From assembly GCF_016859285.1 (NCBI RefSeq), contig NC_053414.1, forward strand, positions 28,692,005 to 28,756,004: a stretch of DNA of 64,000 nucleotides. The letters are read 5' to 3'. A model generated the notes under the pieces. It was given only the letters and a program-made list of their open reading frames with translations. It searched no databases and was not told the origin of the DNA. This document shows, piece after piece, positions 1 through 19,700 of this stretch. Position 1 is the stretch's first letter. Each line of letters starts with the position of its first letter. The translations under genes and the position numbers were made by a program. The DNA comes from Xiphias gladius (lineage: Eukaryota > Chordata > Actinopteri > Istiophoriformes > Xiphiidae).

Positions 1-159
1 TGTTTACCAGACTTGTTCATGTTGTGTTGAGTTGTGTTGCACTGAATTTACTTAAAAGGATCTGGGGTTTATTCGCGGGTTTTTTAGCCACGCTAGCAGC
101 ATGGCTCTAGTTCAAAACACTGTTTTGGACCAATTTTTTTTTTTTTTTTTTTTTTTTTA

Positions 160-380
160 ATCCAATTTGGTACAGGTATTGATGGTCCATAGAGAATGAA
201 TGCTAAGGTTGATCCTCTGAGTATTTATTTAAAGTATTTTATTTGTGCTTGTCAAACACTTCAGTTCATGACAATAATCCAAACCTACTGGCCAGATTTC
301 TCCCAGCCTCAGCTGCAGTTTGAGACTCATGCTAGGTCACATGCTAACATGCTAAATATTAGCATAATTCATCCTTACCG
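160..380. repeat. SINE-like teleost interspersed repeat, fragment
   Basis: The stretch carries two hallmarks of an abundant teleost repeat. One is a 'TTTGGTACAGGTATTGATGG' block. The other is the alternating 'catgctaacatgctaa' block near 340-355. The same family recurs at 30437-30975 and 38728-39225. The intervening sequence is decayed, and the assignment rests on recognising the motifs rather than on an alignment. Confidence 0.55.
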
Positions 381-416
381 GAGACATGACAGCAACATAA
401 CTGTCTAGCTTTCGGC

Positions 417-2083
417 TCAAATCAGAGTTGGGCCTAAATACAGCTTGGGTTCGCAAACACAGCATAAAGCTGCACTGATAAATATTTTTAGATTTTTATG
501 TGCAATGTAAAATGGGTTGCTCATAAGTCTGAAGATACCAGACTTACCAGCAACTTTGCCGTTCCCCTCAGATTTACAGAGAGCTTCAGCATCATTCAGT
601 TCATTGTTTTGGTTTTGTGGCCCACAACTTAATTGTTTACGTTGAATCCCACGAATCTCATTAATCCTGTGTTTTCTCTGATAAAAGGCCAGCTCTGATA
701 AACCCACTGTACACAGAAAGCCCACCACAAATAGCGCAAAGTCAAGAGTAGCGGCTGGATAGTGGCTGGTTAGTGGCTGGCTGTGTGCTAGCCCAGTGGC
801 CAAAGAGCCATGACTTCAAATTAATGCCATTGTTGGTCCCCGTCTGCTGGTGATGTAAAGGCTTTTGTTTGCTAACATGTTCGGCATATATCAACTTTAT
901 AAGGCAATGACGTGTATAAACGTGTGCATGGAGTTATGCTCCTTAGAAGCCAAAGCAAAAACTGGATCAATGCAGCTTGGAACTGATGAAAGTTGACAAT
1001 GTGCCTGACAAGCAGAGGATAACCCTTTTGATTTACGTACCAACATGGCCCTTTGTCTGGGTCCAACATCAAATTTTTTTTTTTTTTTTTTAGGATTTAA
1101 CAACAGCAAAGTGGTCTCTCAAACCATCCAAAAAATGTGTTTTCAGGTGCATAATGACTACACCAAGGGTTGCTAGCGTGGCTGATAACCTTTATTTGTT
1201 TTATTGTGTGGGATGGAGGGATATGATTGAGATGTTGTTGGTTGTTTTTGAATGCTCCCACTTCATAGCTGTCAGTTTATTATTATTTGTTAAAGCTCTG
1301 CAGTTATAATACTGAATTTTTATGCTCAATTTGGAAAGAGTGAGTGAAACTGTGTCATAGTGTTGCTATCCTTGACTAACATCAGATCAATAGTGCTGGG
1401 CTTCTGCATTCAAAATTCAGTTGACCCTCACATTTCACTATATCATGTGTACCAAAATGCTTTCTTTATTATTATATTTGCATATGCTCACTTTTTTTTC
1501 TGTCAAATATCTGTAAAAATAAGAAACCTAAAGGCTGATAAGAATGTGCAGAAAACATCATAATTTCCGACTATAATATGGTCCTAAGAAGAAGCCTCTG
1601 GGCTCTGCTAAACACAAATGAAAATACAGAGAAACTGTGTCCGGGAGAAAATAAGCTTTTATTGGTAACAATCATGTAAATCATTGCTGTTTACAAAAAT
1701 GTTAGTTAAGAGGGTTTGCTGAGTTTGCTACTACAGATGACTAAAATGATTTTGATTGAACTGAATGTAATTAAGCGATCTTTTGAATCTGAAGACATTC
1801 CCATAAATATTTTCATATAAGCCCTGTGTCTGTGTTTTAATTAAATTGTAAAACCATCACACTGATGTCATCATATTGGGATTTGTTAATCAACCAATGT
1901 AACAAACACTGAGCTCAAGAGAGCTGAATATCTGATGTGTTCATTTCCAAACAACTGCTACCACCCTCTATGAATCATTTCCAATTAAATGTGAGAACAT
2001 ATCATACAACAATCCTGAGTAACTATTATTTTAAGTAGTGCCAATAAGTTCCAAAGGCTGGGTCTGTGCTCATGTGTATAAAG
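417..2083. other. Left flank, no supported gene
   Basis: AT-rich sequence downstream of the trim25-like gene. A 128-residue open frame on the minus strand at 417-803 has no recognisable domain and lies in repeat-like sequence, so it is not called. A poly-T tract sits near 1074-1091. No PRY-SPRY remnant was seen on the minus strand, which matters because the neighbouring trim25-like gene lacks that domain. Confidence 0.5.
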
Positions 2084-2089
2084 TTTATT
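2084..2089 (-). terminator. Polyadenylation signal of the PRY-SPRY-less trim25-like gene
   Basis: The plus strand reads TTTATT, which is a canonical AATAAA on the gene strand, about 110 nt past the stop codon at 2200-2202. The spacing suits a short 3' UTR. It supports the gene really ending here rather than continuing to a distant PRY-SPRY exon. Confidence 0.55.
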
Positions 2090-2199
2090 TAAGCAAAAGT
2101 ATAGTGCCATTCCCTGTTTTGTGACTGACAGATAATCTCCACATTTCCAAGTCCCTCATTGAATCAGGACTGCAGAAGCAAATACATCTGCTGCTGCAT

Positions 2200-9322
<7,123 letters not shown>

Positions 9323-9349
9323 GATGAGACCTCAGACGAGGCTGTGGCG

Positions 9350-9362
9350 GAGAAACGAAACT
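9350..9362 (+). promoter_or_regulatory. Candidate IRF/ISRE-like site of the trim25-like gene
   Basis: The sequence GAGAAACGAAACT contains the IRF core AANNGAAA. It resembles the interferon-stimulated response element but has one base fewer between the two GAAA repeats. It lies 28-40 bp upstream of the start codon and is preserved in the other copy at 20198-20210. Mammalian TRIM25 is interferon-inducible. The functional role is inferred. Confidence 0.35.
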
Positions 9363-9956
9363 TAACTTGTACTGTGCGTGCTCGTCATCAGTGTCGACCT
9401 ACTTGTGGTTACAGCTAGGGGAAAAAAAAAAAAAAAAGAAAAGGTAAAATTCAAACACATTACTCTCACAACTGAGTCGCAGCTTAGTTTCCCATCGACA
9501 AGATATTTTTTTTATTGCAATAAATGTAGACTAAAACCCACTGCGCACATACTATCTATCTATACAGAACGCTTGTCTGGAATAAAAAGAATAATTCCTT
9601 TTACCCCCACGTACATTTTGTGCTGGTCCAGATGACTCCAACTCATTGGCACTAGCGGGATATCTCGTGACTACCGACAAAGCCACATCTAGCGCTCCCC
9701 CTGTGTGTGCGCGCTTCTGTCTTTGTGTGGAGCGGTTTGAGTTGTAGACCTTTGGGCCGGTCTGTCCACAACTTTCGGTGGCCGAGGGTGAAGACTTTGT
9801 GTCAGCGTTCAGGCTAGAATCAGGGTTAAGGTTAGGGGCAGGGTCAGGCATTTAGTTGTGATGGTTGAGGTTAGGGTAAGTGGCAAGGGAAGGCATACGC
9901 ACACACACGCATGTATACACCGATCAGCCATGACATTAAAACCACTTTCCCATTTT

Positions 9957-9972
9957 TATATAATATAATATA

Positions 9973-10039
<67 letters not shown>
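9957..10039. repeat. (TA)n microsatellite with TAATA leader
   Basis: Several TAATA units grade into about 60 bp of pure TA. It directly follows a repeat scrap with the teleost 'CACCGATCAGCCATGACATT' end sequence at 9914-9946. Confidence 0.9.
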
Positions 10040-10041
<2 letters not shown>

Positions 10042-12088
10042 TTCTCATAAGGGTGGATGGGAATCAGTTATCAGCTGCATAATTAGGGTCGATAATGATA
10101 TAGTAATTTGTATTTAAGATACCAAAATAGCATATTTAAATCAATGGAAGAATAAAAATAAGTATCTCAGAGACAGAGAAAAAAAACATTTATTAATAGA
10201 ACTCATTGGTTAATTTGTAATACAAACAGATTTTAGTTTATTTGAATGTAGTACAGTAGTAATTGTTTTCAATTTTAAGATAGACACATAAATATGTTCA
10301 TATTTAATCCATCTCCTGTTGGGTACAATGAATAAAATCACCACATATGAATCATATATCAACTAGCACTTTACATTTTCCTGTTTAACAGACACTGAGC
10401 ACAGGACAATTGAACAGGAGTACACAAAGCCTGATTCAGCACACAGTTGAGTAGAAATCCAATGTACTGGGACATTTGAAAATATTTGATGCAAAGAATA
10501 ATAAACTACATTTCAGCTGAAGATTTGCACTGGATCTTCAACAATCAACAAAATCATACAAAGTCTGCGGTTGCATCTAGGATACATTTACAACCCAAAA
10601 ACAGAAGCCATAAGCAATACAGTGAAAAGTTGCACATGACCATAACTCTCCCTTGATTCCACTAAGCTAAGACACCACTATTACTGTATATAAGCCTAGT
10701 AGTAAGAGTAAACAAGTGTCAACACTATATCAGATCTTGGGCACTCATTATGGTATGGTAAAGCTCTCAATAGGTTAACAAAGCTATCTACCAAACCAAA
10801 ATTTCCATTGTGAAGGATAGCAACAGCGAATAGTAAAATCAGCAGATTTCACTATACAGTTTGACTTTCCATGTAATGATGTGTAGTGCCTTTTCATACC
10901 AGCATGAAACCTAATTTAAAAAGGCCCATACCTGAAGTGCACTGGCAGATATGCCTCACAGAGATCTTTACACTTAACAGTTAACCCATTAATTCACCTC
11001 AGCAGTCACCGTGTCTGAACTTTTGCTAGCTTATCAGTTAAGTCAGTCTGGACTTAACAGGTTCTTCAGAGCCTCTTAAATGCAGTGAAGGTAGTACTTA
11101 GACTACCTTTATCAAAGAACAAAGAGAACAATGTTCAAACACCTAACTCCGCTGTTCATGTACTATACAGTATATTGTGTAGACACATCTCAACTGCTCG
11201 ATACCCATACAGTTTGTTTCATATCTTTTAGCACCTGCAAGATGAGCATGCTCGTGGTAAGTCTGACTGAAAGTGATCAGCATGCACTCTGACCAACCAC
11301 TTTACCACCTGATGGACTCCAGTGGTGCCACATCAGGAAATGAGCCACTGTAACTAATGTCACCAATGTGCTTCAGTAAACATCTTACAGGCCGGGGTAG
11401 ACTTTGTTTCAAACAAATAATTTACCCCTGTGAAACTATACATCTTTCTATCTTCCTGCCTCCTAACGAAATGCCAACAGAGCATTCTGATGGCTTCTTG
11501 GTTTGATGTGCCTACCATAGATATAAAATAGTATGGCATTTTATTTCTATAGGGTATACCATGCAAGAACGACATCCCAGGTTCACCTCTGACCGAGGGT
11601 CATTGTTGCATATCATGCCTTCCCCTCTCGCCTTATTACTTCCTTGCTCAATGCCATAAAAAAAAAAAAAAAAAAAAAGACTGTCAGAACTTGATAAAAA
11701 CAGAGTCTATGTGACTTTTGTTCCCATCTGCCGAACCAGTCAGAGTTTAGGAATGAGCATTTGGGCTTGGTGATACAAACAATATATTCACTTATTTCAA
11801 TTAAAAATTTTTTGATTTGCTAAAATCATATGAAAATGAGACACTTGAATATATCCTAGGGTACACCGCTCATATACATTAGATAGCATCACAGAAACAG
11901 AGTTTTCTATCCAATCGCATGGCAATCCTTCAGGAAAGGACAAATGCAAAAACAGGGATAGCTAAACACACAACATGCTTTTGTTTTGGTATCAGGAGTT
12001 GGATAAGATAGATGGAATACATGAGCACTCTTTCAGGGGAAACTTTTGAGTGTCAGCAAAGAAAGCGACAGCTCCAAACCAAAAAGGA

Positions 12089-12245
12089 CTTTACATGCAG
12101 TATTTATAAGAATTTATGCTGACAAGATTTAAGCTTTATTTTTTCTGCTTGCAGTCCTCACAGTTCTTGTTCATTTTCACAATCTGGATCTTTAAGGTCT
12201 CCAGAAATGACTCATACCATGACACATAACAGTATCAACAGTATC
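12089..12245. repeat. Dispersed repeat, copy 1 of a local pair
   Basis: About 155 bp is closely matched by 16164-16318. Shared blocks include 'ATTTATAAGAATTTATGCTG' and 'CATACCATGACACATAA'. One copy is 3' of the complete trim25 and the other is in its intron 3, in the same orientation. It is probably a decayed non-autonomous element. Confidence 0.7.
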
Positions 12246-13089
12246 AACTGATATGAAAAAAGTTATTGTGATAACATTTTTTGCCATATCGCCCAGCCCT
12301 AAAACTTTAATAGCCACACTCCTATTCACTGCAAAACAATCAAATTTTTCACATGCAGACCTCATATCAAAACACTGTACTGACATATGTGATTAATTCA
12401 CTTCTCATTTATAAACATTCTACAGTGTATAATAAATAGTCTGCACGGTTAATATAGGACACACTGGCACAAAATTACTTTACTGTAGGTGCACAGTGAG
12501 TTATGTGCGCTCTGTTATAATTTTAAGACAAACACAATTGCATCAAAGTCACGTCCGATGCAGTTTGTGCAATTTATATTGCTTTTCCAGTGTTTTCAGA
12601 AACCTGATGCGATGGACGCTCTGACAGCTTGAGTTTTGTGGTCACATAACCACAAATTCAGCTGCTGTAAAATCACAGCTAACATAGTTAACAGTAATAG
12701 CTTGTGACATTAGCTATGGCATACTGTTAACTCTCGATATCAATTTCAGCTGTGACACTCCAAGCCGTCTGTGTACTAATATTCTCCAAATAACCACTAC
12801 CATATATTCGTTAATATTCCTGGTTTAAGGCAAACCTAACAAGAGGGTACTTAGCAGAACGTAGTAAGCACTAATAGTGGGACTAATAATTGTTTCAACT
12901 GACCCATCCCAACAGCACAAAATGTGTTTCAGTTGCAATTGCACAGGCAATGTTGGTTTTTAAATTTTAACAAGGACAACACTTGATTAAACTGTTAGCT
13001 TGTGGGTTGTAACTGGTCAGTCTCTTTCAAGCAAATTTAGGCCATATTAAATATTTTTTTAACTTTTACTGACAAACAGCAAAACAGAC

Positions 13090-13095
13090 TTTAAT
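13090..13095 (-). terminator. Possible ATTAAA polyadenylation signal of trim25
   Basis: The plus strand reads TTTAAT, giving the common variant ATTAAA about 95 nt past the stop codon. A canonical AATAAA appears only about 1 kb further on, at 12135-12140 inside a repeat. Either site could be used. Confidence 0.3.
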
Positions 13096-13188
13096 GGCAA
13101 AGCATTCTTTTACATTATTACTGTTAGTAATGAGAATAAAGGGCTGACTGTGTGTGGCTACATATGCAGTTGTATGTGCATATGCTCC

Positions 13189-13721
13189 TCATGCCTGCAG
13201 CTTGCACAAGGAAATGGATGAGCCACTTGAGAAAATCCAGAAAGCTGGATACACAGCTTCAGCAAAGGGGAACGCAAAAGAGTGGAAGGGATATGCCCTG
13301 TCTGCAACGTTATAGAACGTAGCCACGCCCTCCTCACAATCAACCAGCACACCTACGCGCTTTGGATTGGGATTGACCAGCACGGTCTCACTGCTGTTAT
13401 GCCAAGCTGACAGCTTGACGTTAAACCACTCAATACACCAGGACTGGGCGTTGCGGCCCAGTCGACTGGTGGGACCTTTCCGGTCAATGCTGCTGTAAGC
13501 CAAGCCTATGCCTATGAAGTTGTTGCTGCTCAGTCGGACTTCCCAGTAGTGGCGCCCTCTAGAGAAACCCTTGGAGGTGAGCACCTGGGAGCAGACAGCA
13601 AAGCGTTCAGGGCAGTGGGGGTAGTTAAAATGCTCATCTGACACAGAGGCCTTGGTGAAGTCCTCACTCAGTGTGATGCGTTTGTGGGCTGTCTTTGGAT
13701 CCAAAGTGAGTACCGTGGCAT
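13189..13721 (-). CDS. trim25: PRY-SPRY exon of trim25
   Basis: The acceptor CTTCTAG precedes 13721. Phase 1 joins the small 60-nt exon 13876-13817, giving '...DLLKYATVLTLDPKTAHK', the usual entry into a PRY domain. The SPRY core has HYWEV, GIGLAYSSID, WCIEWFN, VGVLVDCEEG and YPAFWIF. The frame ends in a stop after 'SLCKLQA'. All core motifs look intact, so substrate binding is likely preserved in this copy. Confidence 0.92.
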
Positions 13722-16700
13722 CTAGAAGGTACAAAAGAAAGAAAGAAAATTCAAATAACAAACAAGGTTGCAATTACCATATGACAGGAAGATACCTTCT
13801 ACACTCAGACACTTACATTTCAGAAGATCGCTTCTTTTTTCAGCAGATGATATGTTTTGGGGAATTTCTGAAGTTTCTACAACAAAGGAAGACAAAAAAG
13901 TAATTGAAAGCTTTAAAAAAAAAAAAAAAAAAAGGTCCGGTGGAGGGCTATTGTATATATGAAAAAAGCTACATGGAGACTGCTAAACTGCCTCAAATGA
14001 TGTCACTTGAGTCAGTGTTAGTTGGGTTCAAAGTTAGAAAATGAAAAATTCTGGGGGTGTGGAGTTAGAAGTGAGCTCACCAGACCTCTGTAGCCTGCTC
14101 TCAACTCTGCTCAAGGTTACAATAGCCATTACTAGCATAACGCACCCAAATCTCAGACTGAATTGTCAGCAGTCAAGTTGCATTGTGGGTAACATGGGTG
14201 CAAGTTTTTCACAAAGAAGAAGAGTGTGTGATTTAAAAATAAGATCTCTCTGGTTCTGCTGCATCAACTTTGACCTTTTTTTTTTTTTTTTTTAAACTGT
14301 CCATCATGAGTCCAAATGTTATATGAACGCAATGCTAATCAGTGGAGAAACTTTTTTTTTTTTAAATTCAATTAAAACGCTATCTCAAGATGCTACTATT
14401 GATGTGTATCCTGTTATGTATCCAATGTAGATGGTGTCTACCTGGTCTCTGATTGGGTTCAAACACAGGAGGACGATTTCTGGGTTTGTCTTCAGTGGAT
14501 TCAGAAGGTTTTTTGGTTTGTTCTAAAGAGAGAGAAAAAAAACAACAACAAAAAAAAAAAACAAACACAACTTTATTTAATACCTCAATTGAAAATTCTA
14601 TAGAAGTTAAAGCCTCTGAATACTCAGTTCCAAATCTATAGTATTTATTAATAACATTAAATATTTATAACAAAATAAGCAACTCCCAACTTAGCCCCAC
14701 CAACTTCCAACAAGTGACAAAAGAACACAAAGAAATCTCTCATGTGAAAACACAAAAACTCTTATAACTGTTATGTGACGGATAACAACAGCAACCAAAA
14801 AGAACATTAAATTAATGAACTCCTCTCAATGACACTTTTAATAAAAAGCGAACATTACAAACTTCATGAACGTGGGAGGTAATGTATTCTTGTGTTTTCA
14901 GTTTCAACTAGGTGTAACTAATAAACTGGTAAACTGAGTTGTCTAATCTATTAGTCTAATAAAAAAAAATGGATACTTTCTTACTTGGAGGTTTCTTCTT
15001 TGGGCCTGCTTTCAGTTGGGAACCTGGACCTGGACTGTGGGACCTGGGAAGCCTGGGATGCCCTGGAGGCCATTGCGGCTCTGAAATAGGAACAGACAAA
15101 AGAAAGGGCATTTTATTCTTGAACTGTCATTCATCATGTGTTATAAAATCCTTGTACTTAAAAAAAACGTATCATAGAGCATATGTGCTGGGAAGATGAA
15201 CATACCACATTCTAGGTAAGGTCCAGGGCTCAAAGATGTAAATCCTGAGGCAGAAGCTGCTCTTTCACCTGAGAACATGCCAGACAGTGTCCTTACAATC
15301 ATCTTTTTATTTTTTGTCGACATGACTTTAAGCAGTTGCCCCAATACCCCACCAAAACACATTTCAGCACCAGTTTGAGGAATATTTTTAGATTATTGTT
15401 TTGATTTGATGTCTGTTTGCAACAATTCACACATGACATCAACTCACCAGATTCAACAATGTCAGTGTTCATTTCTGCAACAAAATTGGAATTGGCTGAC
15501 GTCACTATAATTTCTTAATCCATTTTCAGCTGTTAAATCTCCTACTTATTAATGTAGCTGCATATTCACCTGGTTTAATCATTTGCAGTCTGGCCTCAGC
15601 AGGCTGTTTAAAGATCTCTGTCAGATACTCCTTTAGGGCAGCAGCAAAGGCCTGTGTCGCTATCACCTTCTTGGAGTCCAGGTTGATTCGAGGGGTGTAA
15701 GGGTCAAAGTTTACGGCTGGGGGAAGGCTAAATGATGCCTGTGAAAAGAGGAACACAATGTTGTTTTCTTTTATGGAACGAGGTTTTATTCAAAAAAGGT
15801 TAAGATAAAGCCATATCAGCTTATAATGTGAAAAATGGCAAAAACTATAATTTATCTATCATTGGAATGATTAATAAAGTTGTCTGATTGTACTGTGATG
15901 GTTGAAACATAGCATGCTTCCAAATGGACTCGCAATAAAATCTGGCCTATTCCTGTGGGGGGTTTTTTTTCCAGTCATTCTGTCTCATGCATATGAATAT
16001 GTTATTTCCTCCTTTTAAAAAATTGTGTTTATCTGTAAAATTGAAAATATCCCTCACTGACACATGTGATCTTAAATTCTAAAATTAAAATCAGGTCAAT
16101 TTTGATTTAATTTAATTAATGCTTTCAATTAAAACATGACAAAAAGAGGTGTTTGATGAGTATCTTTACATGCAGGATTTATAAGAATTTATGCTGACAA
16201 GATTTAAGCTTTATTTTTTCTGTTTGCAGTTCTCACAGTTCTTAGTCATTTTCACAATCTGGATATATTAAGTTTTCCAGAAATGACTCATACCATGACA
16301 CATAATAGTATCAACAGACATCAACAGACACATAACAGTATCAACACCAACAACACATTTACTGTACATATGAGTATCTGAGCACTGTATTAAGATAGAC
16401 TTGAAAAAATGTGAACCTATCGATATTAATATCCTGTACTCCAGTGCAAATTCAAGGATATTGTATGTATGTCTGAGTGTGTGCAGGTACATGCTCTGTT
16501 AGAGGATCTCAGTGTTTTTGTTTTATCTGTTTTAGGGCAGACGGGCAAAAAGAGGAACAACTGGCTGATTAAGGTCCGACTCAGCTAGGAATCTGGTTCC
16601 CTGCGTCAGATTCAGACAATGATTTCACACCTGCGCAGAGAATTAAATCAGATATACTCGCTAACCCTTTTCCAAAGCATGTTATGTTGTTTTACATTAC

Positions 16701-19700
16701 AATGTATTTCCCTTCTGTCTGGGCAGCTTTTGCTTTCCTTACTAAATTATTCAGTTCATTTTCCAGTTACTTGAGACTTGAGTCATCCATAGCAGTATGT
16801 GGGCATCATGTCTGCTTTTACTGTTGACAAGTCATACAATCATTGTGTGGTAATGCAGCTGTGTGGACTGATAATCACAGTTGTCTCACCTGTAGGAAGG
16901 CCAGTGTTTGGGATTCACAAAGCAGATTGTGGATATCTTCTTTAGCTTTGCTCATGTTATCAATGTTCTCAGTGAACTTCTTCATGAGAACCCTAAGTTT
17001 GGTCTGACCACTCTCCATTTCTCGATCGACTGCACTCAGAGCATCGCGCTCCTCTCGGGTCAACATGTCCCGTATCTGCTGATACTCAGCTGCCACAGCT
17101 TTCTTCCTGTTGGTCGCTGAGTCCTAGGGGAGGACCATGCATCCACAAACAGAGCAGTAATTAGGTAAAAACAGTGGTTAGACAAAATAAAGGAAATGTA
17201 TTCAAATACAACAGCCATGTAATAAAAATGTTTTTAATGTTCAGTATGTGAGACATGTTGAGCTGAATGGTAATGGTATGTGTCAGGTACGGCTGGGTAT
17301 GGTTTCAAAACGTTACAAATTGATACCGATAATTGACCTGAGTTTTTCTATATATACCATAACAATACATTTTCAGTGACTTATTTTGGGAAATATAACC
17401 TGCTTTAACACATTTTTGCTTTCATTCAACAGAATATATCAAACTTCTCAATACACTATTTTATTTATATTTTATTTAGGCAAAACTCATCATTGAACAC
17501 AAGTGTTTTATCAATGAAGAATTATGCCTATAGAAAATGGAAAAAAAATTCCCATGTTTCCTTGTTCCCTTGTGTTATCTGTCTTGTTTCCCTTGTATGT
17601 TCTGTGTGTGTATGTGTGTCTGTCTGGGACGTGGTGCTCCTCCCCCTCTCTCTCTCAGCCACCTGCCACCATTCAGCCAACAGGCCTGCCTCCCATCTTC
17701 TCATCAAGACTGCAGCATATATTCCCCAGTCCTACAGCCACTCTTTGCCAGAGCGTTGTTCTTGCCAGACGTGCAGACTTCTCAGGCCACTACAACTACA
17801 AGACTGCAACTCTCCCTGCTTCACCTTCAGGCGCCTTCCTCCACCTGCAGCCTGCTACCCCTAAAGCTTTCCCCTGACTCGGCACACCATGTCCATCCTC
17901 TTCCCAGTCATCACGACCTCCGCCCTTCCCTGCGCCTCTCTCTGCACATCACCTGCCCACTGCCGCCTTCCCTCAACTCCCTAGCCTACAAGTCCTGCTC
18001 CACATTCAGTTATCTGCATAAACTGTTTTTTGGTGACTTTTCATGTTCAAGTTTCGATACTTTGACACCTGACAGGCACCATTTTTATAAGTGCGTTTTC
18101 AAAGCAACATAAAAAAAACTGGATATTTGCTTAACAAAACCATACCACCTAAAAAACATGACCATCAAGTTGAATATACACATCTGACAGTTGCATAGTT
18201 GCATAAGCCTCTCTGAGGCTGAAAAACCACCTTCAGCTCAATATTGGGATAACCAAGATACTGGTGGTGAACATCTGGGGCAGCGAGAGGCCCCCCAACC
18301 CCCTGTCGCTATAAGGCGAGGGAGTGGAAACGGACACCTACGAGTTCCTAGGGGTGCAACTGAACAATAAACTGGACTGGTCAGACAACACTGGGGAGGC
18401 TCAGGTTTTTCAATTTGGAAATTAGGCTGCTACAGATGTTCTACCAGTCTGTAGTGGCCAGTGTCATCTTTCCTGTGGTGTGCTGGGGAGGTGGTATTGG
18501 GACCTGTAGTGCCAACAAACAGGGCAAGCTGGTGAGAAAGGCCAGCTCTGTGGTGAGGATGGAACTGGAGGCAGTGACAGAGAAGAGGATGAGAGGGAAG
18601 CTGAAAACTACCATGGACAACCCCTCTCATTCTCTCTATGCTGAGCTGAGGTGGCTCAGGAGCACGTTGAGCCACAGACTAATCCAGCCATGTTCCTCAA
18701 AGCACTTCGGGGGTTCTTTCATGCCATCAGCTATCAGACTCGGCAGCTCCTACCTCCACTGAGACTCCCAACCATACACCACTCACACTTAAACTGTCAC
18801 CACAATGCCAAATTGTTTGGCTTACACATACAGTATATGCACATGAACATTGCACCTGTATATACACACGGATCTATTTTATTGAATCTATTATTCCTAT
18901 TTTATCTTGTTTTATTGTAGTTTTTACATATTTCTGATGTATAGGTATTTATGGAAATTTCTTTCCTAGATGTTTATCATGTTCCCTTGTGCTAGTGTAT
19001 CAAATTGAATTTCCCCCACACGGGTAGAATAAAAGGTACATCTTAAGATATAAAGACATACTGTAATTATGTATGCTTTTGGGCTTTCAGGATGCTAATT
19101 TCCAACTGGTGACTGTTTATGTGGATTAGAATACAGTAAATTTCAAAATAAATGCACAGTTACCTTCAACTTGCTCTGCATGTCCCTCATTTGACATATA
19201 ACAGTCTCATTCTTCATAATCTTTCCATCCAGCAAACCCAACTTGTCTCTCAGGTCAGACTACAAACAGAGAAACATGATACAGTCAGTTCATTCAAACA
19301 AAGAAACACACAGTTCACAGAGAGTCATGGTCCATTTTCCACAGAGCTCTGTTCTAAAAACAGATTATTGGGTTAAGTGCTAATTTCTAGCTTAATCCTG
19401 ATTTTTCAGATTCAGAATGAATCTGAAAAATTCAATCTGAAAAAGACTAGGTGGTTATGCTCAGTTTATCAAGCCTGCCTCGTCACCAGTTAGAGATCTC
19501 AAAAACAGTATCACAACTATAGGGTCCCATGGAGCCCTTTAACCTCCTCATGTGAATTCTGACACGCACAGACCTCTTTCAGGTTCCTCTGCTCCTCTGG
19601 AGAGGTGAAGGAGCATCCTTTGTGGACATGTTGGAGACAGAGGCTGCAGATTGGACGGCCATGTTGGCTGCAGAAGAGCTCCATCAACTTGTGGTGGTCC

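Larger units (their letters stand above)
9371..13089. other. Intergenic spacer between the tandem trim25 genes
   Basis: No gene is supported here. It contains a repeat scrap at 9914-9946 ('GATCAGCCATGACATTAAAA'), a TA microsatellite at 9957-10039, a poly-A tract near 11660-11678, and a dispersed repeat at 12089-12245. A distal part of the complete trim25 3' UTR may extend into the right side. Confidence 0.55.

Noticed and set aside
417..803. 128-codon minus-strand open frame at the left edge
   Set aside because: It has no domain and no splice or polyadenylation context, and it lies in repeat-like sequence.
17493..18112. Overlapping long plus-strand open frames in several phases
   Set aside because: CT-rich composition keeps several frames open at once. 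No protein family is recognisable, and it lies in a trim25 intron with transposon-like borders.
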